Source: Paracentrotus lividus (lineage: Eukaryota; Echinodermata; Echinoidea; Camarodonta; Echinidae). From it: a stretch of 64,000 nt of DNA. The notes under the pieces were generated by a model. The model was not told the DNA's origin. It saw only the letters and a list, made by a program, of their open reading frames with translations, and did no database searches. The stretch is taken from the NCBI GenBank assembly GCA_940671915.1, contig CALNVZ010003430.1, forward strand, positions 20,644,106 through 20,708,105, read 5' to 3'. Made by a program: the position numbers and the translations under genes. Shown here one piece after another: positions 37,187 to 49,932 of this stretch; position 1 is the stretch's first letter; every line of letters begins with the position of its first letter.

Positions 37187-40100
37187 TATGGGCGATTCTT
37201 TGAAAAGTGAACCTTTTTGGGAAAAATTAGAGTTTGTCCTTTTTGTTTTTAAGCTGCACATTCATATAGATCATTGTCTGAAGTTTCATGAAATGCATTT
37301 TTTTATTCTAATTTTACAAATTTTTCATGCTCATTTGCATAAATTAACATGCAAAATTTTGAATAGAAAAATGGTACGTAAAATATCATTTATACCCTGA
37401 CTTGATTGTATATGCTGGTCTCCTTACTTTGATTATTGTCATTATACCTTTTTTTAACTTCATTCCTTTAAATTTAAATGAAAAATAATGGTGTTGAATT
37501 GATTGTTTTAAGATAATTAACTAAAGAAATCAATTGCCATCAAATGTCACACACGTGACCCAAAAACACGAAAAGTTAACGTCCCCGAAAACCATGGTTC
37601 CATTTTTATTACAATTTTTTCTCCAAAGCTAGATATAATGTGCCTTGCATCTCACCAAATATGAAGCCATGATAGCTTTTAATTTAGTTATTAATTAACT
37701 TTGAAATTGGTCACACACGTGACCCACGGGTCACGTGTGTGACCAACTATGGTCATGCCTTAAAAAAAGGGACCAGGCTATTCGGCCATTCTTTGAAAAG
37801 TGAACCTTTTGGGACAAATAAATTTTTGCTTTTTGATTTTAAGCTGCATATTCAAATAGAGCAATGTCTGAATTTTCATGAACTGATGTTTTACGTGATT
37901 TTTGCAATTGTTCATGCTCATTTACATAAATTAACATAAAGGATAATTAAATGGAAAAACGGTAAAATAAATATCATTTTTTTAACCCTGACTGGAATGG
38001 ATATGCTGACTTCCTTACTTGGATTACTGTCATTATATTATTATTTACCTCTATTCTTTTAATCTAACCCCAAAAAATAATGTTGTTAAATTGATTATAT
38101 TAAGATAATCAACCCTGGAAATAAATTGCCCTCAAAATGCCACACACAAGTAACCAGAAAACACAAAAAGTTTATGCCCCGTCTTAACCATGGCTCTGGT
38201 ATTATCATAATTATTTCTTCAAAGCTAGATTTAATGTACCTTGCATCTCACTAAATATGAATCCATGACAAGTTTTAATTTGATTATTAATTAGCAAACA
38301 AATTGGTCACACACGTGACCCGCTGGGTGGGGGCGGTCATAAATTCTGATTATTTTCACTTTCATTGGCTGAAATTAATTAATTAGCATTATTATGCTCC
38401 AAAATGGTTTTGCAATAATTTTTGCGAAAAAAAACAACAACAAAAAGAACAAACAAACAAAACAAAAGGTCGAAAAAACAAGGAAATACATAAGAAATTC
38501 ATAAAACAATGAAATACACAAGGAATTTAGTTCGATATCAATTTTTTTTTCCAAGTACAATGGTTAGGAATCCTATAAAGATTATGCAAACACAAAATTA
38601 GCATTCCAGAAGCTGTAGTTTGTCAATAAGAACAAAAATTATGATTTCATGCAATGCGTAAATTAGCATAATTAATTCATATAAAATAAATTATTATTAT
38701 TGGAAAATTAACAATGCCTTCTTGTAGTTATATCACACATACCATCCTAATCGTGCAAATTTCCGGCGCGCTCGCGCGATCAACAGCCAAGATCTTACAT
38801 ATCAATTCTACTCTATGTAAAATGTAAAGTTACGTATACCAATGTGCGGCATTATATCGTAATTAAACAAGGCGCGTCCATTATCTAAGAGGCCAGACGC
38901 AACGAAGCGACGTGGAATACGACTGACAAGCGTAGAAATCTATACAGCTGGCTGCAATAATAAATTAGCTCACAAAAACTCGCTTAAGAAGACTTCCTGC
39001 AGCTGGAATGGTATTATCCGTTCGGTTTAGCAATCTACTCGTACATGGAGATGAAAAGAAATTAATGAACTTTTATCATGTTGTTAGTTAATAGATTCTC
39101 CAGACCAGATGGAGGAATACACATTTGGGCAAGCTTATAACATTATTGTGATGAAGTTGTAATCAGAATCTTTATTTCACATAGATTGATGTTCCAAACG
39201 ATTATTGATATAAGTAGTGATCTTGTCACCTCTTGCGAAGACGCCGTCCACATGCGATATGCATGTGATATGCGGAAATATCGACCCATCGAGTAAAGAT
39301 TCTATTGTGATAATGTTCAAAGTGACAGGACTTTTTCTTAACCAATCGAAATGAATTTACCATCTCTGGAAAGGTGAGAATTCAAGCTTTTAAAAACGGC
39401 TTGATATTAAGCCGTAATATAATTATGCGTTATCCAGGAAGATAATTATGTGGCGTATGAGCTATTTTGAGAGCAAAATTGGCCATATTGTACAGGAATT
39501 TGATCTGATTAGGATTTCGAATTGACACAAGTGACAGGACTTTTTTTCCCCTTTGCAGTAAGTTATTCCTATTTTTGAAAAAAAAAGACTCTTAGCGTAC
39601 TTATTCAAGTTGATCATTTCTTTGAAAAGGTAGTTGCTCGCCATAATCAAGAAACAAAGTGAAAAACTGTGCAAAATACAAAATGTCTATGGCAGCGTTT
39701 GATTTGCGTAGAGTGATTTGTAGGGGGCATCATGGCCCCCTCCCTTACCCGCCCCTCCCCCAGTCTTGACAGCTACCAAAACACCCATTGACTGACTAGG
39801 GTTGAGTTCATAAAAATTTTTACCACAGCGGATATAGTAATTGCTCAAAAATTGTACATTTATTGCATAATACATAATATATTCATTTTTCTGTACAATT
39901 TGCCATAGGTCACACACGTGACCCACTAAAATGTCACACACGTGACCCGACATCACGATATAAATTAATAGATAAAAAAAGAAATTTTCAGAGATATCTC
40001 CTATCCAGTGGTAGTTTTGGTTAACAGGTCCATAATGCATGTCTCACAGCAATAAGAACATTTCATCATTTTAAAACTCACAGGAATTTCAAAATGAAAT

Positions 40101-40340
40101 TGAACTTTCAAAATCATGCTGTTCTGTGAAGTCACACACGTGACCACTCTTCTTTGACCTCTGACCTTGAACATGCATATTGTAAATATATAAATATTTA
40201 CAATGATAGCCAACAAAAATATATTAGCATGATATAAACATTAAATCTTCAGTAATATTTTTAAAATTGTTAGAGTTATAGCCAATTAAAGTCAAGATTT
40301 TGCATAATTTCGGTCACACACGTGACCAAGAATGGTCCAT
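37187..40340. mobile_element. About 3.1-kb element carrying a GGTCACACACGTGACC palindrome array
   Basis: Eight copies of GGTCAC-ACAC-GTGACC (or with one end base missing) lie at 37,546, 37,709, 37,729 (reverse), 38,305, 39,908, 39,933, 40,131 and 40,312, plus a decayed copy at 38,139. The likely ends are ATATGGGCGATTCTTTG (37,187) and, in inverse, ATATGGACCATTCTTGG (about 40,340), an imperfect match. No transposase frame is visible. The layout parallels the 16.6-19.3 kb element although the sequences differ. Confidence 0.5.
37193..38320. repeat. 593-bp direct tandem duplication within the palindrome-array element
   Basis: The block starting GATTCTTTGAAAAGTGAACC at 37,194 recurs as CATTCTTTGAAAAGTGAACC at 37,787, and matching phrases keep a constant offset of about 593-596 bp. 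These include AAGCTGCACATTCA/AAGCTGCATATTCA and the palindromes at 37,709/38,305. Divergence is moderate, so the duplication is not recent. Confidence 0.85.
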
Positions 40341-41494
40341 ATATGAATTTTCTGAATTCAGATTTAACACGTAATCTATAAAAGAAAAGATAGGCATGTA
40401 CAGACGGGCGGTGGAACCGGGGGTTGGTAAATTAAGGTGCCCATTTTTAGTTACCGTAAAAGTGCCCCTTAAATAAGCTTTAAAAAAATGAGACTTTCAG
40501 TTTTATTAAATGCCACATGGACGATATATTTTGAAAAGGAGCACTCTCGATACAAAGAAATACCCTTTTTGTCTTCACTTTGTCTTTTCAATCGGAATTT
40601 TTTTTTACGACCGCATATTAAAAAAAGAAAAAAGAAAAAAGAATGCCAAGCAATGTGCATGAAGCGAATAAGCCTAACCCGCTAACGATGAAGGTAAATA
40701 TTGTGAAAATTTCCCTTATAGTGGAGGTAGTAAGGTGGGGCTTATAGGGCTACAACCCCTATAATGTCCCTTCTAGTTATTATTTTTTTAAATAATTTAT
40801 TATTTATGAAACAAGTAAATTCACATAATTTAGGTTGATATTTAACATCGTGAGGGCAATGCATTTCACACTTAGCTTTGATTAACGTTCACTTTTAAAA
40901 GGGGTACTTTTGATACTAAAATGTGTTCCTTTTTACTCCTTAATGTTTTTTAAAACCCCAAATTTTACGGCTCGGTCCTATGCAAAATCGAACTGTGTAA
41001 CCAGCAATACTAGACATTGGACCTAATACTTCGTGCAGCCCACAGAATTTTCACATCAAAGATTGATGCTTTTTAATCTGGCGCTCCTATACCCGGAATT
41101 ATTTATCCTGTAAAAAGCATTTTCAATTCGGTCATCCGTAATTCATAATCAACTCCAAGTTTGGGCTAAAAAATATTCGGTTGGCGAAAATTATGACTTA
41201 AAAAAAAAAAATAAATAGGAATGGTAAAATACAAAGCCATTAAAATTCTAAAAAGCGCAATTTTTCTACGCAACCCTTACTTTCCAATTTTTCCTGTTTA
41301 TGCCATTGATCTCAAGTCTCCATTTGTCCAAAGTGCCCTCTTTCCACCGTGACCAACACTGATAGATAAGGTAGGGCCCCTTAGCCCATGCTCTCTCAAA
41401 TTCGCACCACCGCCTTCTGGGCATGTTGCACCTGAAATGGTAAAAATTATTTCTGATGGCGCTATTTAGAAAAGAATAGTCGCATCATACCGAG
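40341..41494. other. Non-coding stretch, no gene recognised
   Basis: AT-rich with an AAAAGAAAAAAG tract near 40,621. Short frames lack recognisable domains. Confidence 0.5.
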
Positions 41495-42265
41495 TGAGTC
41501 AGAAAAAGCTTTACACCTAGAAAAATATCAATAAAATAAAACCAATTTACATATAAACTCCAAAGTATTATACATATTTTGAAAAAGTAACTCCTCCTGC
41601 ATTTTCTGGTAGGGGGCTTACCAATTTTGTGTGTTATATCTTTACGCTTGGATGAACACGGCGCATTGTTTGCGAACATGTAAATTTCGAATTGTGCAAA
41701 AGTGGGAGTAAAATCAAAACAGCAAAAGCTATCCAAAAAAAGCAACTCCATCATCGCATAACTTTTTAACGAAAATGTCTTGCGCTACATAAGTTGGCAG
41801 GGGCGTTGTTACAAATATCGACTAGATTTCGTGTGAAATGAGATAGCCTTTTCATAGGTCTGTCAGTGACCATGGTGACAGCTTACTTTTTGATGTGTAC
41901 TCATTCATGGATTACTTGATGAATCAATCTAATTTTCACACAGAATCTAGTCGATAACTATAGCAACACCCTTGCCAAGTTATTTGAGCCAAAACATTTT
42001 TGTTAAAAAGTTATGCTATTCTATTCACGATGGACTTGCCTTTTGTCAGCTTTTGTTGTTTCAATTTCATACCCACCCTTGCACAATTCGAAATTAACAT
42101 GTTCACAAACAATGCGTCGTGTTCGATCATCCAAGCGTAAAGACATATACCACGCAAAAATGGTACCAGAATATGCGGGAGGAGTTCTTTCAGAATATGT
42201 ATGATAAATTGGGGTTTATTGGTTTCCTTTTTAATTTTATTGACATTTTTCTAGGTGTAAAGTTT
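41495..42265. mobile_element. Large fold-back element
   Basis: Arms of roughly 270 bp include AAGCTTTACACCTAGAAAAA at the left and its inverse TTTTTCTAGGTGTAAAG at the right, with GACTAGATTTCGTGTGA and its inverse nearer the centre (about 41,880). The two strands therefore give similar short frames on either side. Borders are approximate. Confidence 0.7.
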
Positions 42266-42377
42266 TTTGTTTTTGTTTTTGTGGCACTTGGTAGATCGGA
42301 ATGATATATCTCTCATGTCTCTTTTGAGGGGACCACAATGACAGTGACGCTAAAAGGAATGAGTTGGTGAGATGTTA

Positions 42378-42424
42378 TCAGAGGCGTGGATTGGGGTGGG
42401 GTGGGGGGGGGGGGGGGGGGGGCA
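42378..42424. repeat. G-rich tract following a CAGAGGCGTGGAT half-end
   Basis: CAGAGGCGTGGATTGGGG followed by a long G run resembles the left half of the CAGNGGCGGAT-ended MITEs in this window. No right end was found, so this may be a truncated copy. Confidence 0.45.
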
Positions 42425-42519
42425 AGACGGCCGAGCAAAGATGGACCAACGACGATGTATTTGTATATGTACAGCGTGTCCCACAAAAAATGCTAATGGC
42501 ACTCTAAATGGGTATAATG

Positions 42520-42690
42520 TAGGTTTTCTCGGTCAAGTTTAAACTATCTCCGATCAATTTGACATTTCTTATGAGCACTTTCGCCGGAATGTGAACGCGA
42601 TTAAAAATCTAAACGTTAATTCAATTGACCGATTGCTCCACTCCATGAGGTATCGTTTAAATTGAATGAACATTAACGAATTCAATTGCA
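42520..42690. mobile_element. Dispersed element related to the one in protease intron 1
   Basis: TAGGTTTTCTCGGTCAAGTT, AAACTATCTCCGATCAATTTG and GCGATTAAAAATCTAAACGTT recur, in inverse orientation, at 48,475-48,686. Two distant copies in opposite orientation identify a mobile repeat. Confidence 0.65.
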
Positions 42691-44606
42691 AAAAAAGTAT
42701 AAAATGCACCGGGAAATTAAAATTATTAAAAATATTAAATTGATATTTTATTACATTATAATTTTATATTTACATCCGTAAAATACAATTCATTTTCTAC
42801 ACTGGATTAAATTTTATGTGATATAGTCCAATTATCACAAACACATATGAAAATTTTTTCATTATACATCAGAAAACCTCTCCATCCAAGTTTTGTAAAA
42901 TAGTATAGTCAAGTTCAGCTAATATTCTTTGACTGCGGTACGAACTTTGTATAGCTAGTGTGGCATCCTCTGGCCAGAATATATGGCCTTCGTTTGCAAG
43001 TCACGTTAATGTTCGGCAACCTCTTCAAACGACAATATGACAAAACATATCCATAGACAATATTAATAACAACTAATCAAGAATACAAAATGTATCATAC
43101 TAGCCTAATTTTGTTGCCACATTCTGGTGACCCTAATGACCTTGAAATCATGTCAAAGGTCAATTTATGAGATGATTAACAACCTGGAAATGGTATCATT
43201 TTTATTAGCAAAAAACAAACAAACAAATTTTCTGTGAACTTTGACCTTATTTCTAGGTCAATTGTGTCAACTAATAATATGACAACCTCTATTGTTATGG
43301 TTGATAGAAGCAAGCTTAAGGTAAACATATTCATGTTAGTTCCCAACATAGTTAAGCTTATACGACCAGTAGGTCAAAGGTAAAAGTTCAAGAAAGACGT
43401 TTTGGCCAAAGTTTTTGGTCTTTACCTTGTCTTATTGTGCCGTATTACTTGAAATATTTTATTGAACATTGTTAATGTATTCTACTTGATCTCATAAACC
43501 AGGAAATGTTCGATTTCATTGACCTATGATGATCTGTAAGCTAAGGTGAAAATTCCAAACGATACATAGTTTCTGCTATTTCAGTTTTTTTTTTTCAGCG
43601 TCCTGACTATTTGAACTTTGACCTTCCCTTGAGGTCATACGTGTCACAGAAAATAGCAACACTGATCATGATTCTGATTTATGGGGTCAAGTATAAAAAA
43701 TAACTATGGTTATCAAAATCATTAAGCTATAATATGGCCCAATAGGACAAAAGTCACGACACACAGTGAAAGTTCAAGGGCCAAAGTTTTCTGTCTTGAC
43801 CATAGTCCTATTTCGCCTTATTAGCTTAATCATTTTGATAACCACGGCTAGGCCCTGGTATTGCTTATGACCATAATTGGAAAAAATATAAACGAAACAT
43901 GTGAACAGAATTTGGAAAATGTGAAACGGTTTAATATATACATGTATATATAATATGTATTTTTTAAAAATTTATTAATTTATTAATTTTTTTTTACTGA
44001 TGACCCATTTCTAAAAATTTAATTTTAGATTAAAAACAAAAGAATAAAAAAAAAAAGACCAGGTAGTCATCATCTACTCTTAAGAATAAAAAGGGACAAA
44101 CTTCCCTGTTAGAGGATACACAAATTATCGTCAACCCTATGAAAATTAATGTATAACACTATAAAGAAAGGCTTATATTTTTCATATGAGATGTCCAATT
44201 AATAATGGCTAGTAGTGTACAAATAATAGCGACAGTTATATTTTTGAGATTGCAATATAAATGTAGAATATCTGAGGCAAACAGGAAATTTTAGTTCTTA
44301 TTTTGTTTGAGAAAAGAAAACTTGTTGCAACTGAAGGACTTGTTGGCTACTGCAGCGGTCACAACACGTCGTAGGCTACGGGGCACTTGCATGCAACGTA
44401 GCCTGTGTTGCATGCACGTTGCATGTAGCCGTCGTGGATCAATTTCTGCGATTCCTGCGTTTCTGTAATAAATTGTGAAACCATCCTGCAAGTTGTACAT
44501 ATGCGACGTGCCTGCATAATACGTGCGACGTAGAATTTTCCTACGAATCCGTCGTATGGAGTTGCACGTCAAACGTGTACGGCGAGTTGTGCCGCCGCAT
44601 TATTCG
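42691..44606. other. Non-coding stretch downstream of the protease gene
   Basis: Includes a GC-richer patch at 44,340-44,600 with repeated GTTGCATG and GTCGTA words, probably a decayed repeat. It also includes the presumed 3' UTR of the protease gene. A minus-strand AATAAA occurs near 43,975, but its use is unproven. Confidence 0.5.
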
Positions 44607-44755
44607 CTACTTGTCTTGTTGTCGATATAAATGAATTCCAAGTCCTATGGAGAGAACTATGAAGATCGCCAGCAATCCTGATAGTACAGATATAACAGCT
44701 AAAATGGTTGGAGACATCTTCTCCTCTTCAGAAAAACATGGCAAACAGGGTATAT
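44607..44755 (-). CDS. Last exon of the protease: membrane anchor
   Basis: After the acceptor TTGATATTCAG the exon completes a split Tyr codon and reads [13 protein letters not shown], then a 20+ residue hydrophobic stretch and the tail YRQQDK before TAG. The phase matches the GTAAGT donor ending exon 5 at 45,814. No other reading frame gives a membrane helix. Without this exon the enzyme would be secreted. Confidence 0.8.
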
Positions 44756-47700
44756 CTGAATATCAAAGATAGAAAAAGAAAAACATATTAATTATTGTAT
44801 TCATTTAATTATTGGTTATAACAATAAGATAGCTTTGATTTTTTTCCCCAATGTCTTAGCTTGGATTTCTAAAACCCAATAATTTCACCTGAGTCATATC
44901 AGTAAGATAGGTTTTCTTATGATGCCATGCATTAATTGTATTTCCAGGGTGAAGATATCACTGAACATGATCGATTTAACTTAAATCAATTAGAACATAC
45001 TTAAAGGGCCCACCGAGTACAGAAAAAAAAGAGTCCCACAATGAGGGGAGAGGGAAAATGCCCCGTGATCGATTGGGAAGGAAATATGAGGTATAGTCAG
45101 GATCACGAAAAGTGAAAACAGAGACAAACGGATATATCTAATGTCGGAATGTAACCCTAACAATTAAGTATACATTGTAATGATTTCTTTTATTGAATGA
45201 TATTAATTTTGAAAAAGAAAAATCTCTTGACATAAATAAGAAATTCTCCTTTATCATCATTATTCAATAATTTTGGTATGAAAAAAACAAAAAAAACAAC
45301 TCATGTTACACAAATCTAAAATACATATTTTTTTTGGTGAACTTATTCATACATGTACCGTAATTAAGCTGTGATAACGCAGTTGTTCGCATCTGAATTT
45401 TACGGCCATTTACACTTTTGCAGTTCCAAAATAATCTTCTCACCACAAATTTAGATTAAAATTGAATATTGTAAATTACATACAAGGTTTCGGTGATGCA
45501 CGAACCACCACATACATAACCAAGGTATGTTGTATCATTGAAAATCATTGATATTATGATTTGAGAGGGGAGGGTCCACGAGGCCGAAGGTTCACGTGGC
45601 CGAGGGTCCATGAGGCCACTTTTTCTCATATCGTATTTGTTTGTCTGTTGATAAACGAAAATACGATAAAATCGGCCCCGTGGACCCTTGGCCCAATGGG
45701 AAAATCCTCGGACTCGTGGACCATCGGCCTCGTGGGCAAAACCCCGATTAATATTATATGTGATGTACGATGTCATTCCATCATGATTGAATAGCCCGTA
45801 GTACATGACTTACATATTTCTGGAGTTGATGTGTTGATGAAAGATTTGATCCAATCTTCATAGCGTGTGAGCCTGGTATAGACCCCCGGTGAATCCTCTC
45901 CGCCACACCCTTCACCCCAGCTGACTATACCAACTTGGAAATACTGATCACTGGGGTTTCTTGATGGATACGCCACTAAAGGACCACCGCTATCACCCTA
46001 TAGTACAACATAATGGGGAAATATTAAAAGAGTAACAAAATAAACTTAGCTTTAGAGTTTCGAAGAAATTCTAAGATATAATAATTTAGTACGTAGATTT
46101 TACACAGGGGCCGCGGAGCCGGGGGGCTGGGGGGGGGGGGGGGGGGGGGGTTCACCCCCACTTTTTTCATCCAACGTGTACAAAGCGCAAAAATGACCAT
46201 ACATTTGTGATTTTTAGCCTGTTCAGCCCCCCCCCCCCTCCACTTTCGGCTCAGCCCCTCCACTTTCAAAGACGCTCCGCGGCCCCTGTTACAAATAAAA
46301 GGGAAAACAAAACATAACGTTTTGATATAGTATAACACATGTTTGTATACTATGTATGATTATACTCAGGGGCATTTCTAAGTTTTCATGACCAAGGGAG
46401 CAGAAACATGGATTCTGATTTTTGTACTCCCTAATATTTTCCAGGATAAACTGGCCGGGCAAAGAATGTAAAGTCATTTTTTTTTTCGTGCCACGCTGGT
46501 CAGAATTGTTCTCAGTAACCGGGGGTAGGCCCTAAAAATGGTCTTAGGTCATCCAATATTTTGGGGCGAATAAAAGGGGTTCGGGCCCTCTGTAGTACTC
46601 CCGCCTTGAATTTCCCACCGGCTCTGCTACTATTCTCCCCAAAGGTAAATTGCCAATCGGTCTAAACCCACTTTGTCTATGGCCGTTTGGCCTACACGGT
46701 CTACTTCTATATCATCTATAACCAGTCTGTCTAATTACCTTTTGGTCTAATTGTCATTATTGCCTTTTTTACCATTCCATCTAATTCCCATTTTTTTTTC
46801 GGGGGTGGGGGGGGGGGGGGAGATTAATACCTGACATGCATCAAGACCACCTTCGTCTACTCCTGCACATATCATGTTTTCAGTGATGTCTACAAGGTTT
46901 TCCACACACTTTGTCTGATTGTATATGGGAACAACCACTTCATGTAATACGTCAGGATATTCTTCTTCGTCTATTTCAGAAAGGAAAAAGAGAGAGAGAA
47001 ATATAGGTAATGTTGTGTGTTTAAATCCTAAAAAGACAGATTTAAATCTGTAGGGTGGCACGGTGAACCTCCCCCTTTCCCCTGTCAAATGAAAAAAAAA
47101 AAGAAAAAAGAAAAAAAAAAAGAATAGAATAGACGGCAAGAAGTTCCTAAAAGCGTTTCTGCCTTTTGAATATATATTTTTTCATTCATTTATTTATCTA
47201 TTTATTTTTTACTTTTTTAGAATTAATTATTATTTTTTGCATGCCCTCGCAAAGTGCCTGTTTTGTTTTTGTTTTTGTGTTTGTTTTGTTTTGTTTGTAT
47301 GAATTTATTATTACTTTTTGAGGCAGAAAGTTAATTCGACTTTGACATTAGGGTTCGAGGTTACAACAATATATGTTTATTAATTATGAAATTATTCTTT
47401 TTTTTTCCCCACAATGTTTGAATCATTAAAGTGTCTTGCCTTCACCCCATTTCAGATTTCCCCATCCAGTGACAGTTGCATTCTGGCCGACCACGAACTC
47501 ATCATCCATATCTTCGGTAGGAAGACAAATAGTGTTTGCCCGGTAATCTTTGGTGAGAGTATAAGATTCATTCATCTTGAACAAAGCGATGTCGTTGTCG
47601 AAGTCGGATTCGTTTTTATAGTCATAGCCGGGATGGACGATGACTCTCGATGCATGTCGTAACTGTGTGACGTCGGTGTCATAGGTGAGATTATTTGCTC

Positions 47701-48911
47701 CGACTCTAAAAGTATATGCATGAACTTTAGAGTTGCACATCAAACACTCCATACTGCAAAAAAAGCAAACAAAATAAAAAAAAGCAAAAAACAAACAAAC
47801 ATAACATACAATAATGAAGATGAATACTTTTATAATATCGTACTAGAAAAATACGCGCTGTGATTGGCTAGAACAATGAACAAATAAATACTGCCGCCAA
47901 AGGGGTTGTTGGAACTATGGTACCCTGACATAATTTGTGATTATGTGAAATTCTGCGGCGGCCGAACAAATTTTATAGGGCGAGTACGAAGAAGATTGAA
48001 TAGTTTCGTTGTCTTGTAGGGTAATTAGGAGGTTATTGGGCAGTCACAAGACCAGCGCATTGAAATTTGTGAAAATTGCCAACAACGCGCACACAGAGCG
48101 TATACATAGACAACGCATATCAAAATACGCAACGAATTAACAGCGTTGGTCCAGCGCGCTCGACGCATGAGTAACGCACACCTAGCGCATGATGTGAGTT
48201 GGCCATGCGTCGTACATTGTGACAGCGCCATTAGATAACTCACACACAATGAGCAGCTGTCATGACCCACCAAGGATCAATCAAAGAGCCTCCACAGACA
48301 CCACGGGTAATGGATTTGCCCTTCTGGTAAGTAAAAGATACATAAACCTGCCATGGCCATGCATCTTCCTCAGCTGGTTTTCCTCCAATGATCCTGGACT
48401 GCACCCCTCGATACCTCTTCCCACAATCATTAGGATTTGCTTTAAAAAAGAAAAGAAAAAAAGAAGAAAATATAGGTTTTCCCGGTCAATTTCAAACTCT
48501 TTGCAATCGAATTCGTTTATGCTCATTCAATTGAAACGATACCTCATGGAGCGGAGCTATCGGTCAATTTTATTAACGTTTAGATTTTTAATCGCGATCA
48601 CACTTCGGACGAAAGTGCTTTTAAGAAATGTCAAATTTATCAGAGATAGTTTAAACTTGAACATGTTGAACGGGAAAACTTATAGTAAATAAGCCTATAT
48701 GATAAACTGAACACATATGCATTGTATGTCCCCTATAAAATATCTTATTTGATTTTTTTTCAATTTTAAACAGTTATGTCACATTTATTATTACAATTGT
48801 TATGAATCTCATGACATATTTTTAATGTGATTTTTTACCTTGCCAATCAGCTGCCATTGCTGGAGCAACCATCAATATCACAAGAAGCGATGAAGCTGCC
48901 GCTGCCATCAT
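44607..48911 (-). CDS. Trypsin-like serine protease with signal peptide and C-terminal membrane anchor, six exons
   Basis: Exons on the minus strand are 48911-48839, 48439-48244, 47753-47446, 46970-46831, 45997-45814 and 44755-44607. They join in frame to 1,050 nt (349 residues), and each boundary has AG and GT. Residues 1-21 form a signal peptide ([15 protein letters not shown]). A short propeptide contains Cys30 and the activation site SR-IIGG at 40/41. The catalytic triad is His88 (TAAHC), Asp144 (DNDIAL) and Ser242 (GDSGGP). Asp236, six residues before Ser242, predicts cleavage after Lys/Arg. After the domain ([12 protein letters not shown]) comes a Cys pair (PCLPC), then a hydrophobic helix at about 317-340 and a short basic tail HLYRQQDK. 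This predicts a type I membrane protease exposed at the cell surface, laid out like prostasin or testisin. The substrate is unknown. Exon 3 may instead end at 47440 with a GC donor, adding Gly-Glu. Confidence 0.87.
45555..45740. mobile_element. Fold-back repeat in protease intron 5, GGTCCACGAGGCCGA units
   Basis: Each arm consists of about three 18-bp units related to GGTCCACGAGGCCGA, in opposite orientation, around an AT-rich centre near 45,650. Frames on both strands read similar Pro/Arg-rich peptides, an effect of the palindrome. Confidence 0.65.
46105..46288. mobile_element. hAT-like MITE in protease intron 4, 5-bp target duplication TTACA
   Basis: It begins CAGGGGCCGCGGAGC and ends with the exact inverse. 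It is flanked by TTACA at 46,100-46,104 and 46,289-46,293. The interior has poly-G and poly-C tracts. It is intronic and so does not affect the coding frame. Confidence 0.8.
48475..48686. mobile_element. MITE in protease intron 1
   Basis: TATAGGTTTTCCCGGTCAA and, in inverse at the right, TATAAGTTTTCCCGTTCAA define the ends. The sequence is shared with 42,520-42,690. It lies between the signal-peptide exon and the exon carrying the activation site. Confidence 0.7.
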
Positions 48912-48994
48912 ATCAGTTTCAATATCTATACACATGATACAAGAGAACCAGAGTGTTGTTTGTATACCTATGCCGATTATTAAAGGACCAACTA

Positions 48995-49222
48995 CACTGT
49001 TTAAAAAAAAAAAAAACAGAAACATATACAGAAAAAATCCAGTATCGTAATATATTCCGTATATATTTTATGACAAAATCATCCTGTATAAATGACCAAA
49101 TACACCGTTAAAAACAAAAGATTTTACAGAAAAAACCCAGAATCAATCTGTAAAATTTCATGACAGAATCATTCTGTATATTTTTATAACGGGAAATTTT
49201 CTGCAATTTAACAGAACAGGTC

Positions 49223-49264
<42 letters not shown>

Positions 49265-49535
49265 AAAACGAAAAAAAGTTTGACATACAGAAGATTTGTA
49301 AAGTTTCATACCCATATTCCAATTTCCCCTTGTGTTAACAATTGTGCAGAAAGGTTACAGGTGTTCTCGAGAATCTGCTGCAGGAACTTTTCCGTGTTTT
49401 TTTTTTACGAAAAAAACAAAACAAATAAAAAACAAAACAAAAATCATTCTGTATATTTTATGACAGAACTATTCTGTATATTTTAATTGCGGGAAATTTT
49501 CTACAATTTAACAGAACAGGTCTGTTTGACAGAGA
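48995..49535. repeat. Diverged tandem repeats with TTCTGTATATTTTATGACAGAA words
   Basis: The phrase CGGGAAATTTTCTGCAATTTAACAG and its near copy recur about 290 bp apart (around 49,191 and 49,488), each followed by AACAGGTCTGTT. Related ACAGAAAAAA(T/C)CCAG phrases occur at 49,030 and 49,128. An A run at about 49,225-49,262 separates the blocks. Confidence 0.6.
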
Positions 49536-49932
49536 AAAAAAAATCGGGGAGCAAATATATTATTTTTACTTGGCCCCCTCCCTTAAAATAATTTTTGAGG
49601 TGGAAAAAAAAAAATCTATATAATGCAAAAATGGCTAAAGAATGTATACAATCATTCATATATAAATCTCATTACGAATTCGTTATCATAATCATTATAC
49701 ATGTAGATATGCTACTAGTTAATTTGCAGTCGAAAATGCAAAGTTAATTCTGTCATTCAAAAATCCAAACTTCTCTCACTCAATCATTATCATGAGTCTA
49801 CCTTGCGTGTATGATATAACGATGTAAATATATAATAACCGTATCTTCAAAGATAAGGAAACGGGGATGCTTCACAAATTATTATTGGTCTGAAAAAGCT
49901 ATACCAGGTAAGAAATATACACCAATCCAAAT

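Noticed and set aside
37546-40327. CRISPR-like array from repeated GGTCACACACGTGACC
   Set aside because: Spacing is irregular (from about 20 to over 1,500 bp), one copy is reversed, and the context is animal DNA.
44291-44572. 93-codon minus-strand frame downstream of the protease
   Set aside because: It falls in repetitive GTTGCATG/GTCGTA sequence, lacks domains, and lies beyond the protease stop codon.
47436-47446. GC-AG intron at the end of protease exon 3
   Set aside because: A GC donor at 47,439 is possible, but a standard GT donor six bases earlier (exon end 47,446) keeps the same phase and is the simpler choice.
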